Of a stretch of 64,000 bases of DNA, positions 1-10,683 are shown in pieces. Source of the DNA: Verrucomicrobiia bacterium (GTDB taxonomy: Bacteria > Verrucomicrobiota > Verrucomicrobiia > Palsa-1439); assembly GCA_022072455.1 (NCBI GenBank), contig JAJVHY010000015.1, forward strand, positions 124,001 to 188,000, written 5' to 3'. Every line of letters starts with the position of its first letter. Position 1 is the stretch's first letter. The notes under the pieces are model-generated. The model worked only from the letters and a program-made list of their open reading frames with translations. It did no database searches and had not been told where the DNA came from. A program made the position numbers and the translations under genes.

Positions 1-1
1 G

Positions 2-466
2 CGGCCGGGGCAGGATGTGTTCGTGGATTTTGGATCCGGCAAGGGACGGATTGTCGTGTTGGCGGCGGAATATCCATTCCGCCGGGTGATTGGCGTGGAG
101 TTTGTGGAGTCGCTGCATCGTGTCGCGAAAAAGAACCTGAGTCACCGGGCAAGGCACCGGGTCTGTCAGGATATTCAACTGATTCGGGCTGACGCGACCC
201 AGTGGCCAATTCCCGCCGACGCCAACATACTCTTTTTCTACAATCCATTTGAGGGGGCGGTGCTCGCCAAAGTCTGGGAGAACATCCGGCAATCGCTCCA
301 CGATGCTCCCCGGTTCATGACCATTGTCTATGTGCGGCCTGAAGCTTTTTTTGAGTCGCAGATTCGCTGGCAGGAGTTGCTGACGTGCCGCGTGCGGATG
401 GTCTGTCGGGAAGGCACGTTGGCCATCTACGAACACACACCGGCGACGGGGGGGATCAACGCATGA
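2..466 (+). CDS. Class I SAM-dependent methyltransferase, 5' end outside window
   Basis: The reading frame is open from the left edge, so the N terminus is missing. The visible part begins just before a SAM-binding glycine-rich motif I (DFGSGKGR), followed by an acidic residue at the end of strand beta-2 (GVEF) and a motif IV-like NPF segment (FFYNPFEG). This arrangement is typical of small DOT1-like or rRNA-type class I methyltransferases, but substrate cannot be inferred. Its TGA stop (464-466) overlaps the ATG of the large peptide synthetase (463) as ATGA, which implies translational coupling. It could modify the peptide, but that rests only on position. Confidence 0.75.
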   Translation, partial: RPGQDVFVDFGSGKGRIVVLAAEYPFRRVIGVEFVESLHRVAKKNLSHRARHRVCQDIQLIRADATQWPIPADANILFFYNPFEGAVLAKVWENIRQSLHDAPRFMTIVYVRPEAFFESQIRWQELLTCRVRMVCREGTLAIYEHTPATGGINA

Positions 467-3400
467 CGTTGGACCAACTCGTCGCGAAACTGCGTGAGCA
501 GAATATCACGTTGTGGGTCGAGGGCGACCGGCTGCGGTACCGGGCGGCGCCGGAGGCGGTGACTCCCGAATTGCTGGCGACCTTGCGCGAGCGAAAGACT
601 GAGCTGATTGATTTTCTGCGGAAGGTGGGACAGGGCAACCCGAGTGCGCCGCCCGCCATTCCGCGACTGGACCGGACGAGGCCGTTGCCGCTCTCGTTCG
701 CGCAGGAGCGCTTGTGTTTCCTCGATCGGTTCGAGCCGAACAGTCCGGCGTTCAACATACCCGTCGGGACGCGGTTGACGGGACCGCTGAACGAGACGGC
801 ATTGCGGCAGGCGCTACAGGCGATCGTGGACCGGCATGAGGCGTTGCGGACGAATTTAGAGATCGTGGACGGGTTGCCGGCGCAGCGGATTGTGGCGGCG
901 ATGCCGGTGGAATTGCCGGTGGTGGATTTGACGGGGATGCCGGAGGCGGAAGTCATGCGCCGGGCGGAGCTGGAAGCGCAGCGGCCGTTCCAGTTGGCGA
1001 CGGAGTGCAAGTTGCGGGCGACGTTGTTCCGGGTGGGGGCGACGGAACATTGGTTGGTGATGAACCTGCATCACATCGCGGCGGACGGTTGGTCGCTGGG
1101 GATTGTGTTCCGGGAACTGGCGGCGTTTTACGAGAGTTTTGTCGCGGGAAAGCCGGCGCAGTTGCCGGCGTTGCCGATTCAATACGCGGATTATGGGGCG
1201 TGGCAGCGGGAGTGGTTGCAGGGCGAGACGCTGGACCGGCAGATGCAATACTGGCGGCACCGGCTTGCGAATGCGCCGGCGCTCTTGGAGTTGCCGACGG
1301 ATAAACCGCGGCCGGCGGTGTTGACGCAGGCCGGGAGCGCAGTGGTGGAGACGTACCCGCCGGCGGTGGCGCCGGCGGTGGCGGAGTTCAGCCGGCTGGA
1401 AGGCGTGAGTCCGTTCATGACGTTGTTGGCGGCGTTCCAAGTTTTGTTGCATCGCTATTCACGGCAAGACGACATTTTGGTCGGGACACCGATGGCGTGC
1501 CGGAACCGGACGGAAATCGAGGGGTTGATCGGCTTTTTTGTGAACACGGTGGTGATGCGCGAGAATCTCGCCGGTAACCCGTCGTTCCGCGAGTTGGTGC
1601 GCCGGGGACGGGAGGCGACACTGGAGGCGTTGGCGCATCAAGAGTTGCCGTTTGAGAAACTGGTCGAGGAGTTGAAGCCGGAACGGAATCTGGCGCACGC
1701 GCCGGTGTTCCAAGTGTTGTTCACGGCGAATAATTTTGAGCGGACGCCTGTGCAGATGGCGGGCGTGCAGATGACGCCGGTCGAATTCATCGGGCGGACG
1801 GCGAAGTATGATCTGACGTTGTACTGGCAACTGAACGCGCAAGGTCTGGCGGTAACGTTGGAGTATGCAACGGATCTATTCGAGGCCGACACGATGCGGC
1901 GGATGCTCGGGCATTACCGGACATTGGTGGAAAGTCTGGTGGCGCGGCCCGAAGCGGGAATTGAAACAGCGGAACTGTTGCCGGCGAGTGAACGCCGGCA
2001 GGTGTTGGAAGAGTGGAACGCGACGCAGGCGGAGTATCCGACGGAGCGGTGTGTGCATGAATTGGTCGAGGCGCAGGTGGCGCGGACGCCGGACGCGGTG
2101 GCGGTGGTGTGCGGGAAAGAGACGCTGACGTACCGGGAGTTGAATGAACGGGCGGACCGGCTGGCGGGACATCTGGCCGGGCTGGGATTGGGGCCGGGGC
2201 AGTTGGCGGGGATTTATGTGGAGCGGTCGCTCGACATGCTGGTCGGGTTGCTGGGTGTGCTCAAGGCCGGTGGGGCGTATTTGCCGTTGGATCCGAGTTT
2301 CCCGGCGGAGCGATTGGCGTTCATGGTGGCGGACGCGCGGCCGGTGGTGATCTTGACGCAGCAGAAGTTGGCGGGATCGGTGCCGGCGCATGAGTCGCAG
2401 GTGGTGATTCTCGATGCGTTGACGGAGAGCACGCAGAAGACGGAACTGCGGAAGCCGCAGTCCACGGACTTGGCGTATGTGCTGTACACGTCGGGGTCGA
2501 CCGGGAAACCGAAGGGGGTGCAGATTCCGCATCGGGCGGTGGTGAATTTCTTGTTGAGCATGCAGCGGGAGCCGGGGCTGTCGGCGAGCGATGTGTTGGT
2601 GGCGGTAACGACGTTGTCTTTTGATATTGCCGGGCTGGAGTTGTACCTGCCGCTGGTGACCGGGGCGCGGGTGGTGATTGCGAGTCGGGTGGAAGCGGCG
2701 GATCCGGAACGGTTGCTGGAGCTGTTGACGAAGTCGGGGGCGACGGTGTTGCAGGCGACGCCGGTGACGTGGCGGTTGTTGGTGGGAGCGGGGTGGAATG
2801 GGACGCCGAAGTTGAAGGTGTTGTGCGGGGGCGAGGCGTTGCCGGTGGAGTTGGCGGAGCAGTTGGTGGAGCGGAGTGACGAGGTGTGGAATTTGTATGG
2901 GCCGACGGAGACGACGATTTGGTCGGCAGTGAGTCGGGTGCTTCCCAATCAGGCATTGAGTTTGGGCCGGCCGATTGCGAACACGGATTTCTATGTGTTG
3001 GATGCGTTGCTGCAGCCGGTGCCGGTGGGTGTGCCGGGGGAATTGTTGATTGGCGGGGCCGGGGTGGCGCGGGGTTATTTGAATCGGCCGGAGTTGACGG
3101 CGGAGAAGTTCATTGCGCATCCGTTCCGGGCTGGGGAGCGGTTGTATCGGACGGGGGATTTGGTGCGGTACCGCGGGGATGGGACGGTGGAGTTTTTGGG
3201 GCGGTTGGATCATCAGGTGAAGATCCGCGGGTTCCGGATTGAGTTGGGGGAGATCGAGACAGCGTTGGGACAACTGCCGGCGGTGCGGCAGGCGGTGGTG
3301 ATCGCGCGGGAAGACGAGCCGGGGGAGAAACGGTTGGTGGCGTATTTGCTCGGGACGGAGACGCCGGAGAGTGAGTTGCGCGCGTTTTTGAAAGAGCGGG

Positions 3401-6400
3401 TGCCGGATTACATGGTGCCGGCGGCGTTCGTGTGGTTGGAGAAATATCCGCTGACGCCGAACGGGAAGGTGGATCGGAAGGCATTGCCGGCACCGGCGGT
3501 GACGGCTGTGACCGGGACAGAATATGTGGCGCCGCGGACGGAGTGGGAGCGGCAGTTGGTGGCAGTGTGGGAGAGGATTTTCAATCGGCAGCGGATTGGG
3601 GTGCGGGATAACTTTTTTGAGTTGGGCGGGCATTCGTTGTTGGCGTTGCGGTTGATGGCGAAGGTGGAGCAGTTGGCGGGAGCGGAGGTGCCGTTGTTGA
3701 CGTTGTTCCAGGCGCCGACGGTGGAGCAGTTGGCGGCGGCGGTGCAGCCGAAGGCCGGCGCGGTGGCGGAGGAGCGTCCGGCGGAAGAAGTGGTGGTGGA
3801 GTTGACGGCGGCACCGGTGGATCCGGCAAGTGTGCCGGTGGATCCGCGGCCGTTGTCGTACGCGCAGGAGCGGTTGTGGTTCCTGGATCAACTCGAACCG
3901 AATACCGCCACATATAATATCGTGTCGGCTGTTGAGTTGACGGGACCGCTGAACGTCGAGGCGTTACGGCGGAGTTTTGCGTTGATTTTCCAGCGGCATG
4001 AAGCGTTGCGGACGACGTTCGACGTGGTGGATGGGAAACCGGCGCAGCGAATTGCGCCGCCGGGCGGATGGGAGTTGCCGGTGGAGGATGTGCGCGGGTT
4101 GCCGGCGGCGGAGGTGCAGCGGCGGGCGAACGCGGAGGCGCAACGGCCATTCGTGCTGGCGCGGGACCGGCTGCTGCGGACCAAATTGTTCCGGGCGGGC
4201 GATCAGGAACATTTGTTGGTGATCGTGCTCCATCACATCGTGTCGGACGGTTGGTCGATCGGGGTGTTGTACCGTGAGTTGGGGGCGGCGTATGCGGCGT
4301 TGGCGGCGGGGCGGGCAGCGCGCTTGCCGGTGTTGCGGGCGCAGTATGCGGAGTTCGCGGTGGGGCAACGGGAGTGGTTGCGCGGGCCGGTGCTGGAACA
4401 GCAGTTGAATTTTTGGCGGAACCGGCTGGCGGGCGCGCCGGTGTTGTTGGATTTGCCGACAGACCGGCCGCGGCCGCCGGCGCAGACGTACCGGGGGGAC
4501 ATGGCGCTGGAGATTTTCCCGGTGGAGTTGCTGCGCCGGTTGCAGGAGTTGAGCCGGGCGGAGAGTGCGAGTTTGTTCATGATTTTGCTGGCGGCGTTCG
4601 AGGCGTTGTTGGCGCGGTACACCCGGCAGGAGGACATTTTGATCGGGACGCCGACGGCGTGTCGGAGCCGGGCGGACGTGGAGAATCTGATCGGGTTGTT
4701 TGTGAACACGGTGGTGATGCGCGCCGATTTGAGCGGGAATCCGACGTTCCGGGAATTGGTGGCGCAGACGCGGGCGGCAACGCTGGCGGCGTTGGCACAT
4801 CAGGAGTTGCCGTTTGAGAAATTGGTGGAGGAGTTGCAGGTGGCGCGGAATCTGGCGCATTCGCCGTTGTTCCAGGTGATGTTCGTGGCGATCAACGAGG
4901 AGCAGGTTGCCGGCAAGATTGGCGGGTTGCAGACGGAGAGCCGGGTGTTGTCGACGCGGACGGCGAAGTTTGATCTGACGTTGTACTGGGAGGCGACGGC
5001 GCAGGGGTTGGTGTTGAGCATGGAGTACAACACCGACTTGTTCGAGGCGGCGACGATCCGGCGGATGTTGGGGCATTACCGGATGTTGTTGGAGGGGTTT
5101 GTGGCAAATCCGGCCGCACGGGTCGGGGCGGTGCCGCTGTTGACGGCGCTGGAGCAGAACCAGTTGGCGCAGTGGAATGCGACCGAGGTGCCGTATCCGC
5201 AGGACGTTTGTTTGCACCAGCTTTTCGAGGCGCAGGTCGAACGCACGCCGGACACGGTGGCGGTGGTGTTCGAGGGGCAACAGCTCACGTACCGGGAGTT
5301 GGACGCGCGGGCGAATCAACTAGCCCGGCATTTACTCACGCTCGGAGTGCAGCCGGATAATTTCGTCGGCGTGTACATGGAGCGGTCGGTGGAGATGGTG
5401 GTGGCGTTGTACGCAACGTTGAAGGCCGGGGCGGCGTATGTGCCGATTGATCCGACGTACCCGGCTGACCGGGTGGCGTTCATGTTGAACGACGCACAGC
5501 CGCCGGTGTTGCTGACGCAGGAGAAACTCGTGGCGACGTTGCCGGCGCATCAGGCGCGGGTGGTGATCGTGGGCCGGGAATTGACAGAGAGCACGGCGCG
5601 GCCGGTGACGAAGGTGAATTCCCGGAACTTGGCGTACATGATTTATACGAGCGGTTCGACCGGTAAGCCGAAGGGGGCGATGAACGAACACCGGGGGATC
5701 GTGAACCGGTTGTTGTGGATGCAGGACGAGTACCGGCTGGGGACGGCGGACCGGGTGTTGCAGAAGACGCCGTTCAGCTTCGATGTGTCGGTGTGGGAAT
5801 TTTTCTGGCCGTTGTTGACCGGGGCGCGGTTGATTGTCGCGAAGCCGGAAGGTCACCGCGACACGGAGTATTTGGTCGAGGTGATCCGGCAACACGGGAT
5901 CACGACGCTGCATTTTGTGCCGTCCATGTTGGCGGTGTTTTTGACGGATGAAAAAGTGGGGACGTGCCGGTCGTTGCGGCGGGTGATTTGCAGCGGCGAG
6001 GCGTTGGGGGTGGAGTTGCAGGAGAGCTTTTTCGCGAAACTCCCCGGCGTGGAGTTGCACAATCTGTACGGGCCGACCGAGGCGGCGGTGGATGTGACGT
6101 ATTGGGCGTGCCGGCGCGACAGCGGGTTGCGGACGGTGCCGATTGGGCGACCGATCGCGAATATCCAAATGCACATTTTGGACGCGCAGTTGTTGCCGGT
6201 GCCGGTCGGGGTGGCGGGGGAGTTGCACATTGCCGGGATTGGGTTGGGGCGCGGGTATTGGAATCGGCCGGAGTTGACGGCAGAGAAGTTTCTGCCGAAT
6301 CCGTTCCGGGCTGGTGAGCGGTTGTACAAGACCGGCGATCTGGCGCGGTATCTGCCCGACGGGAACATCGAGTATCTGGGCCGGTTGGATCATCAGGTAA

Positions 6401-9400
6401 AAATTCGCGGGTTCCGGATTGAGTTGGGTGAAATCGAGGTGGCGCTGGGGCAGCATCCGGCGGTGCGCGAAGTGGTGATTGTGGCGCGCGAGGATGTGCC
6501 GGGCGACAAACGGCTCGTGGCGTTCCTCGTGGCGAACGGGGCGGCGCCGTCGGTGGCGGAGTTGCGGGCGCATTTATTGGCGAAGTTGCCGGAGTACATG
6601 CTGCCGGCGGCGTTTGTGTTTTTACCGGCGATGCCGTTGTCGCCGAATGGGAAGATTGACCGGCGGTTGTTGCCGGCGCCGGATCCGCACCGGCCGGATT
6701 TGGCGCGGGCTGTGGTGGCGCCGCGGACGCCGGCAGAGAAAACACTCGCGGAGATTTGGGCAAAGGTGTTGCGGCTCGATGTGGTGGGAATCCACGACAA
6801 GTTTTTCGAGTTGGGCGGTGATTCGATTTTGAGCATTCATGTGATCGCGAAGGCGAATCAGGCCGGACTGAAGTTGACGCCCAAACAGATTTTCCAACAT
6901 CAGACGATTGCGGAGTTGGCGGCGGTGGCCGGTACGTCGGTCGCGCCGGCCAGTGAACAGGGTGCGGTGATGGGTGAGGTGCCGTTGACGCCGATTCAGC
7001 GGTGGTTCGTTGCGCAGAACCACGTCGAGCCGCACCACTGGAATCAGGCGCAGCAATTGGAGACGCATTTTGCACCGGACGTGATTGAGGCGGCGGTGCA
7101 ACGAGTGGTGGCGCAGCATGACGCGTTGCGGTTGCGGTTTGCGAATGGCCGGCAGTTCCACGCGCCGGTCGGCGAGCCGGTCACGGTGGCGCGGTTTGGC
7201 GGGGCGGAATATGAAATGCGGCTGGCGGAGTTGCAGGCAAGTCTGGATCTGGCGAACGGGCCGATTTTCCGCGTGGCGATTTTCGAGTTTGGCGACAAGC
7301 GCCGGGTGTTGTGGGTGATTCATCATCTCGCGGTGGACGGGGTGTCGTGGCAGATCTTGTGGGAGGATTTGGAGGCGGCTTGCCGGGGGGCGGCGTTACC
7401 GGCGAAGACGACTTCGTTCCAAAGTTGGGCGCGGCGGTTGGCGGCGCATTCGATTCCGGGTGAAGTGGAATTTTGGCGGGCGAGTTTGACGGGCTGTGAG
7501 GGAACGTTGCCGGTGGATTTTGCGGACGGGGCGAATACGGAAGGGTCGGTGGCGACGGTGGAGGTGGCGTTGCCGGCGGCGGAGACGACGGCGTTGTTGC
7601 AGGAGGCGCCGCGGGCGTATCGGACGCAGATCAATGATTTGTTGTTGGCGGCGCTGGCGCGGGCGTTGGGCCGGTGGTGCGGGCGGTCGGAGGCGTTGAT
7701 TGATCTGGAAGGTCATGGCCGGGAGGAGTTGTTTGCCGACGTGGATTTGTCGCGGACGGTGGGGTGGTTCACGACGTTGTTCCCGGTGGCATTGCGGTTT
7801 GACACGGCGATGGACGACGGCGCGTTCATCAAGTCGGTGAAAGAGCAACTGCGGGCGATTCCGCACCGGGGTCTGGGGTATGGGTTGGTGCGGGAGCAAC
7901 TGGCGGGGTTGCCGGAGCCGCGGGTGATTTTTAATTATCTCGGCCAAGCCGGCAAGGGCGGGGCGCAGTGGGCGGGCGGTCCGAGTCGGAGTCCGCGGAC
8001 GCACCGGACGCATTTGTTGGAGATCAATGGGTTGGTGACGGATGGGGAGTTGCGGTTGGGATGGAATTTTAGTGGGAATGTTTTCCGGCGCGAGACAGTG
8101 GCGGCGGTGGCGGCGGATTTTGCGCGGGAGTTGCGCGGGTTGGTGGAGCATTGCCGGACGCGGACGGTGGCGGGGGCGACGCCGACGGATTTTCCGCTGG
8201 CAAAGCTTTCCCAGGTGGCGGTGGATGGGTTGTTGGAGCGGTACCCGGATTTGGAGGATGTGTACCGGTTGTCGCCGATGCAGCAGTTGTTTTACAGCGT
8301 GGCGAATCCGGCGGGGGACGTGGGGTTTGAGCAGTGGTGTTACACGGTGCGCGGGGCGTTGGATGCGGCGGCGTTCCGGCGGGCGTGGCAGACGGTGTTG
8401 GACCGGCATGCGGCGTTGCGGACGCTGTTTGTGACGGAGGGATTGAGTGAGCCGCATCAGGTGGTGCGCCGGCAGGTGACGGTGCCGGTGGTGGAATTGG
8501 ATTGGCGGACGCTGGACGGGAAGGCGCAGGAGCGGCAGTGGACAGAGTTGTTGGCGAGTGACCGCACGCAGGGGTTCGCGTTGACGGAGGCGCCGTTGAT
8601 GCGGTTGACGGTGGTGCGGTTGGCCGAGGCGGTTTACCGGGTGGTGTGGACGCATCATCATTTGTTGATGGACGGCTGGTCGTGGCCGCTGGTGTTGCAG
8701 GAAGTCGCGGCAGTTTATGCGGGGAAGCCGACGGCGTTGCCGCCGAGCCGGGCGTACCGGAATTATATTGCCTGGTTGCAGCAACAGGATTTGGGGAAGG
8801 CGGAGGCGTTTTGGCGGAAGGCGTTGGCGGGGTTGAAGGAGCCGACGCCATTACCGGTGGGCGGTGGGAGCGGGACGGGGCCGGGCGCGAAACGGATGGA
8901 GTTGACGGAGACTGAGACGGCCGCGGTGCAGGAGATGGCGCGCGAGCTGGGGGTGACGGTGAACGCGGTGGTGCAGACGGCGTGGGCGTTGTGGTTGAGC
9001 CGGAGTTCGGGCCGGCAGGACGTGGCGTTTGGAGCGGCGGTGTCGGGTCGGCCGGCGGCTGTGCCGGGGGTGGAATCCATCGTGGGGATGTTGATCAATA
9101 ATTTGCCGGTGCATTTGCGGGTGGCGGCGGCGGAGCCGGTGGGGGCGTTGTTGCGCCGGCAACAGGGCGCCTGGGTGGAGTTGCAGGAGTATGAATTTAC
9201 GCCGTTGTTGCAGGTGCAGGAGTGGAGCGAGGTGCCGTGGCAGTACCGGCTGTTTGAGAGTTTGATTGTGTTTCAGAATTATGTGGCCGGCGGGGCGGCG
9301 GAGCATTGGTTGGGGCCGGGGTTGCAGGTGGAGAGTCTGCACACGCTGGTGCAGTCGAATTATCAACTGGCGTTGGTGGTGGCGCCGGGGCCACGCTTGG

Positions 9401-10683
9401 GAGTGGAGATGATTTATCCGCAGTCGACATTCGCGGCGGCGACGATCACGGAGACGCTGGCGCAGTTGCGGACGTTGTTGGTGGAAATGCCGGCCCGGGT
9501 GGCGGCGCCGGTCGGGGAGTTGTTGGAGAAGTTGCCGGCGCCGGTGGCGCGGGCGACGGTGGCCGGGAAAAAAGCCGAATACGTGGCGCCGCGGGATCCG
9601 TTGGAACAGCAGTTGGCGAAGTTGTGGGAGCAGATTTTTGGGATTTCGCCGATTGGAATTCAGGACAATTTTTTTGCGCTGGGCGGGCATTCGTTGCTGG
9701 CGGTGCGGTTGTTTCCGCAGATCGAGAAGTTGACGGGGAAGAATTTGCCGATGGTGACGTTGTTCCAGGCGCCGACGGTGGAGAAACTGGCGGCGGTGTT
9801 GCGGCAGGAGGGTTGGACGCCGCCGTGGCAGACGTTGGTTCCGATCAAAGCCGGTGGGAGCAAGCCGCCGTTCTATTGCGTGCACGGTGTGGGCGGCAAC
9901 ATTTTGGAGTATCTCGACTTGGCGAAGTACATGGACGATGACCAGCCGTTTTATGGGATTCAGGCGGTGGGCTTGGACGGGAAACAGCCGTGGCTGAAGA
10001 CGATTGAAGAACAGGCGGCGCATCACATCGGGGAGATCCGGGCGTTTCAGCCGACGGGGCCGTACTACTTGGGCGGGTCGTCGTATGGTGGGTTGGTGGC
10101 GTATGAGATGGCGCAGCAGTTGCATCGGGCCGGGGAGGCGGTGGCGTTGCTGGCGTTTTTTGATACGGCGGGGCCGGGGTATCCGCAGCCGTTGGACAAG
10201 GTTTCGTATTGGCAGAAGCGGTGGGACTACAACCGGTACCGGTTTGCATTGCACTGGGGGAATTTCCAAGCGGCCAGTGGCGCGCAGAAGTTGGAGTATG
10301 TGCGGGAGAAGACGAAGCGGTTGTCGAATCGGATGGTTTGGTACGTGCGCCGGTATCGGGCGCGGATGAAGAAACGCGTGGCGGAGATCAATTTGCCGAA
10401 AGTCATCGCGCAAACGAAGAAGGTCGGAGAGGCGGCGGCGACACGGTACGTGCTGAAACCGTACCCCGGCAAGGCAGTGTTGTTCCGCGCCACGCACCAA
10501 CCGCCGGGGATTCGGCCGGATCCGACATTGGGCTGGGGTCCCTATGTGTTGGGTGGTTTGGAATTTTACGATACGCCGGGTCATCACGGGGCGATTGTGC
10601 GTGATCCCCGGGCGCAGAAACTGGCAGAACAGTTGATGGATGCGTTGTCGAAAGCGCAAGTGACGGGAGCAGCGAGAGGTTAA
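463..10683 (+). CDS. Nonribosomal peptide synthetase, TubC-C-A(Gly)-T-C-A(Ser)-T-E-C-T-TE
   Basis: A 3406-aa multimodular synthetase. ATG at 463 is chosen because it gives a clean TubC-type N-terminal docking domain (residues about 1-50) and overlaps the upstream stop. Order: C1 (HHIAADG near 203), A1 (about 530-1000), T1 (GGHS, Ser1058), C2 (HHIVSDG near 1257), A2 (about 1585-2065), T2 (GGDS, Ser2121), epimerase E (HHLAVDG near 2287), C3 (HHLLMDG near 2732, LSPMQ start typical of a D-accepting C), T3 (Ser3077) and TE (GSSYG, Ser3207; late GHHG histidine). Hand-aligned specificity codes are DILQCGLIW-K (glycine-like) and DVWHISLVD-K (serine-like); the E domain predicts D-Ser. The last module has no A domain, so T3 must be loaded in trans or passed over. 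Family and domains are secure; residue predictions are inferred. Confidence 0.95.
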   Translation: MTLDQLVAKLREQNITLWVEGDRLRYRAAPEAVTPELLATLRERKTELIDFLRKVGQGNPSAPPAIPRLDRTRPLPLSFAQERLCFLDRFEPNSPAFNIPVGTRLTGPLNETALRQALQAIVDRHEALRTNLEIVDGLPAQRIVAAMPVELPVVDLTGMPEAEVMRRAELEAQRPFQLATECKLRATLFRVGATEHWLVMNLHHIAADGWSLGIVFRELAAFYESFVAGKPAQLPALPIQYADYGAWQREWLQGETLDRQMQYWRHRLANAPALLELPTDKPRPAVLTQAGSAVVETYPPAVAPAVAEFSRLEGVSPFMTLLAAFQVLLHRYSRQDDILVGTPMACRNRTEIEGLIGFFVNTVVMRENLAGNPSFRELVRRGREATLEALAHQELPFEKLVEELKPERNLAHAPVFQVLFTANNFERTPVQMAGVQMTPVEFIGRTAKYDLTLYWQLNAQGLAVTLEYATDLFEADTMRRMLGHYRTLVESLVARPEAGIETAELLPASERRQVLEEWNATQAEYPTERCVHELVEAQVARTPDAVAVVCGKETLTYRELNERADRLAGHLAGLGLGPGQLAGIYVERSLDMLVGLLGVLKAGGAYLPLDPSFPAERLAFMVADARPVVILTQQKLAGSVPAHESQVVILDALTESTQKTELRKPQSTDLAYVLYTSGSTGKPKGVQIPHRAVVNFLLSMQREPGLSASDVLVAVTTLSFDIAGLELYLPLVTGARVVIASRVEAADPERLLELLTKSGATVLQATPVTWRLLVGAGWNGTPKLKVLCGGEALPVELAEQLVERSDEVWNLYGPTETTIWSAVSRVLPNQALSLGRPIANTDFYVLDALLQPVPVGVPGELLIGGAGVARGYLNRPELTAEKFIAHPFRAGERLYRTGDLVRYRGDGTVEFLGRLDHQVKIRGFRIELGEIETALGQLPAVRQAVVIAREDEPGEKRLVAYLLGTETPESELRAFLKERVPDYMVPAAFVWLEKYPLTPNGKVDRKALPAPAVTAVTGTEYVAPRTEWERQLVAVWERIFNRQRIGVRDNFFELGGHSLLALRLMAKVEQLAGAEVPLLTLFQAPTVEQLAAAVQPKAGAVAEERPAEEVVVELTAAPVDPASVPVDPRPLSYAQERLWFLDQLEPNTATYNIVSAVELTGPLNVEALRRSFALIFQRHEALRTTFDVVDGKPAQRIAPPGGWELPVEDVRGLPAAEVQRRANAEAQRPFVLARDRLLRTKLFRAGDQEHLLVIVLHHIVSDGWSIGVLYRELGAAYAALAAGRAARLPVLRAQYAEFAVGQREWLRGPVLEQQLNFWRNRLAGAPVLLDLPTDRPRPPAQTYRGDMALEIFPVELLRRLQELSRAESASLFMILLAAFEALLARYTRQEDILIGTPTACRSRADVENLIGLFVNTVVMRADLSGNPTFRELVAQTRAATLAALAHQELPFEKLVEELQVARNLAHSPLFQVMFVAINEEQVAGKIGGLQTESRVLSTRTAKFDLTLYWEATAQGLVLSMEYNTDLFEAATIRRMLGHYRMLLEGFVANPAARVGAVPLLTALEQNQLAQWNATEVPYPQDVCLHQLFEAQVERTPDTVAVVFEGQQLTYRELDARANQLARHLLTLGVQPDNFVGVYMERSVEMVVALYATLKAGAAYVPIDPTYPADRVAFMLNDAQPPVLLTQEKLVATLPAHQARVVIVGRELTESTARPVTKVNSRNLAYMIYTSGSTGKPKGAMNEHRGIVNRLLWMQDEYRLGTADRVLQKTPFSFDVSVWEFFWPLLTGARLIVAKPEGHRDTEYLVEVIRQHGITTLHFVPSMLAVFLTDEKVGTCRSLRRVICSGEALGVELQESFFAKLPGVELHNLYGPTEAAVDVTYWACRRDSGLRTVPIGRPIANIQMHILDAQLLPVPVGVAGELHIAGIGLGRGYWNRPELTAEKFLPNPFRAGERLYKTGDLARYLPDGNIEYLGRLDHQVKIRGFRIELGEIEVALGQHPAVREVVIVAREDVPGDKRLVAFLVANGAAPSVAELRAHLLAKLPEYMLPAAFVFLPAMPLSPNGKIDRRLLPAPDPHRPDLARAVVAPRTPAEKTLAEIWAKVLRLDVVGIHDKFFELGGDSILSIHVIAKANQAGLKLTPKQIFQHQTIAELAAVAGTSVAPASEQGAVMGEVPLTPIQRWFVAQNHVEPHHWNQAQQLETHFAPDVIEAAVQRVVAQHDALRLRFANGRQFHAPVGEPVTVARFGGAEYEMRLAELQASLDLANGPIFRVAIFEFGDKRRVLWVIHHLAVDGVSWQILWEDLEAACRGAALPAKTTSFQSWARRLAAHSIPGEVEFWRASLTGCEGTLPVDFADGANTEGSVATVEVALPAAETTALLQEAPRAYRTQINDLLLAALARALGRWCGRSEALIDLEGHGREELFADVDLSRTVGWFTTLFPVALRFDTAMDDGAFIKSVKEQLRAIPHRGLGYGLVREQLAGLPEPRVIFNYLGQAGKGGAQWAGGPSRSPRTHRTHLLEINGLVTDGELRLGWNFSGNVFRRETVAAVAADFARELRGLVEHCRTRTVAGATPTDFPLAKLSQVAVDGLLERYPDLEDVYRLSPMQQLFYSVANPAGDVGFEQWCYTVRGALDAAAFRRAWQTVLDRHAALRTLFVTEGLSEPHQVVRRQVTVPVVELDWRTLDGKAQERQWTELLASDRTQGFALTEAPLMRLTVVRLAEAVYRVVWTHHHLLMDGWSWPLVLQEVAAVYAGKPTALPPSRAYRNYIAWLQQQDLGKAEAFWRKALAGLKEPTPLPVGGGSGTGPGAKRMELTETETAAVQEMARELGVTVNAVVQTAWALWLSRSSGRQDVAFGAAVSGRPAAVPGVESIVGMLINNLPVHLRVAAAEPVGALLRRQQGAWVELQEYEFTPLLQVQEWSEVPWQYRLFESLIVFQNYVAGGAAEHWLGPGLQVESLHTLVQSNYQLALVVAPGPRLGVEMIYPQSTFAAATITETLAQLRTLLVEMPARVAAPVGELLEKLPAPVARATVAGKKAEYVAPRDPLEQQLAKLWEQIFGISPIGIQDNFFALGGHSLLAVRLFPQIEKLTGKNLPMVTLFQAPTVEKLAAVLRQEGWTPPWQTLVPIKAGGSKPPFYCVHGVGGNILEYLDLAKYMDDDQPFYGIQAVGLDGKQPWLKTIEEQAAHHIGEIRAFQPTGPYYLGGSSYGGLVAYEMAQQLHRAGEAVALLAFFDTAGPGYPQPLDKVSYWQKRWDYNRYRFALHWGNFQAASGAQKLEYVREKTKRLSNRMVWYVRRYRARMKKRVAEINLPKVIAQTKKVGEAAATRYVLKPYPGKAVLFRATHQPPGIRPDPTLGWGPYVLGGLEFYDTPGHHGAIVRDPRAQKLAEQLMDALSKAQVTGAARG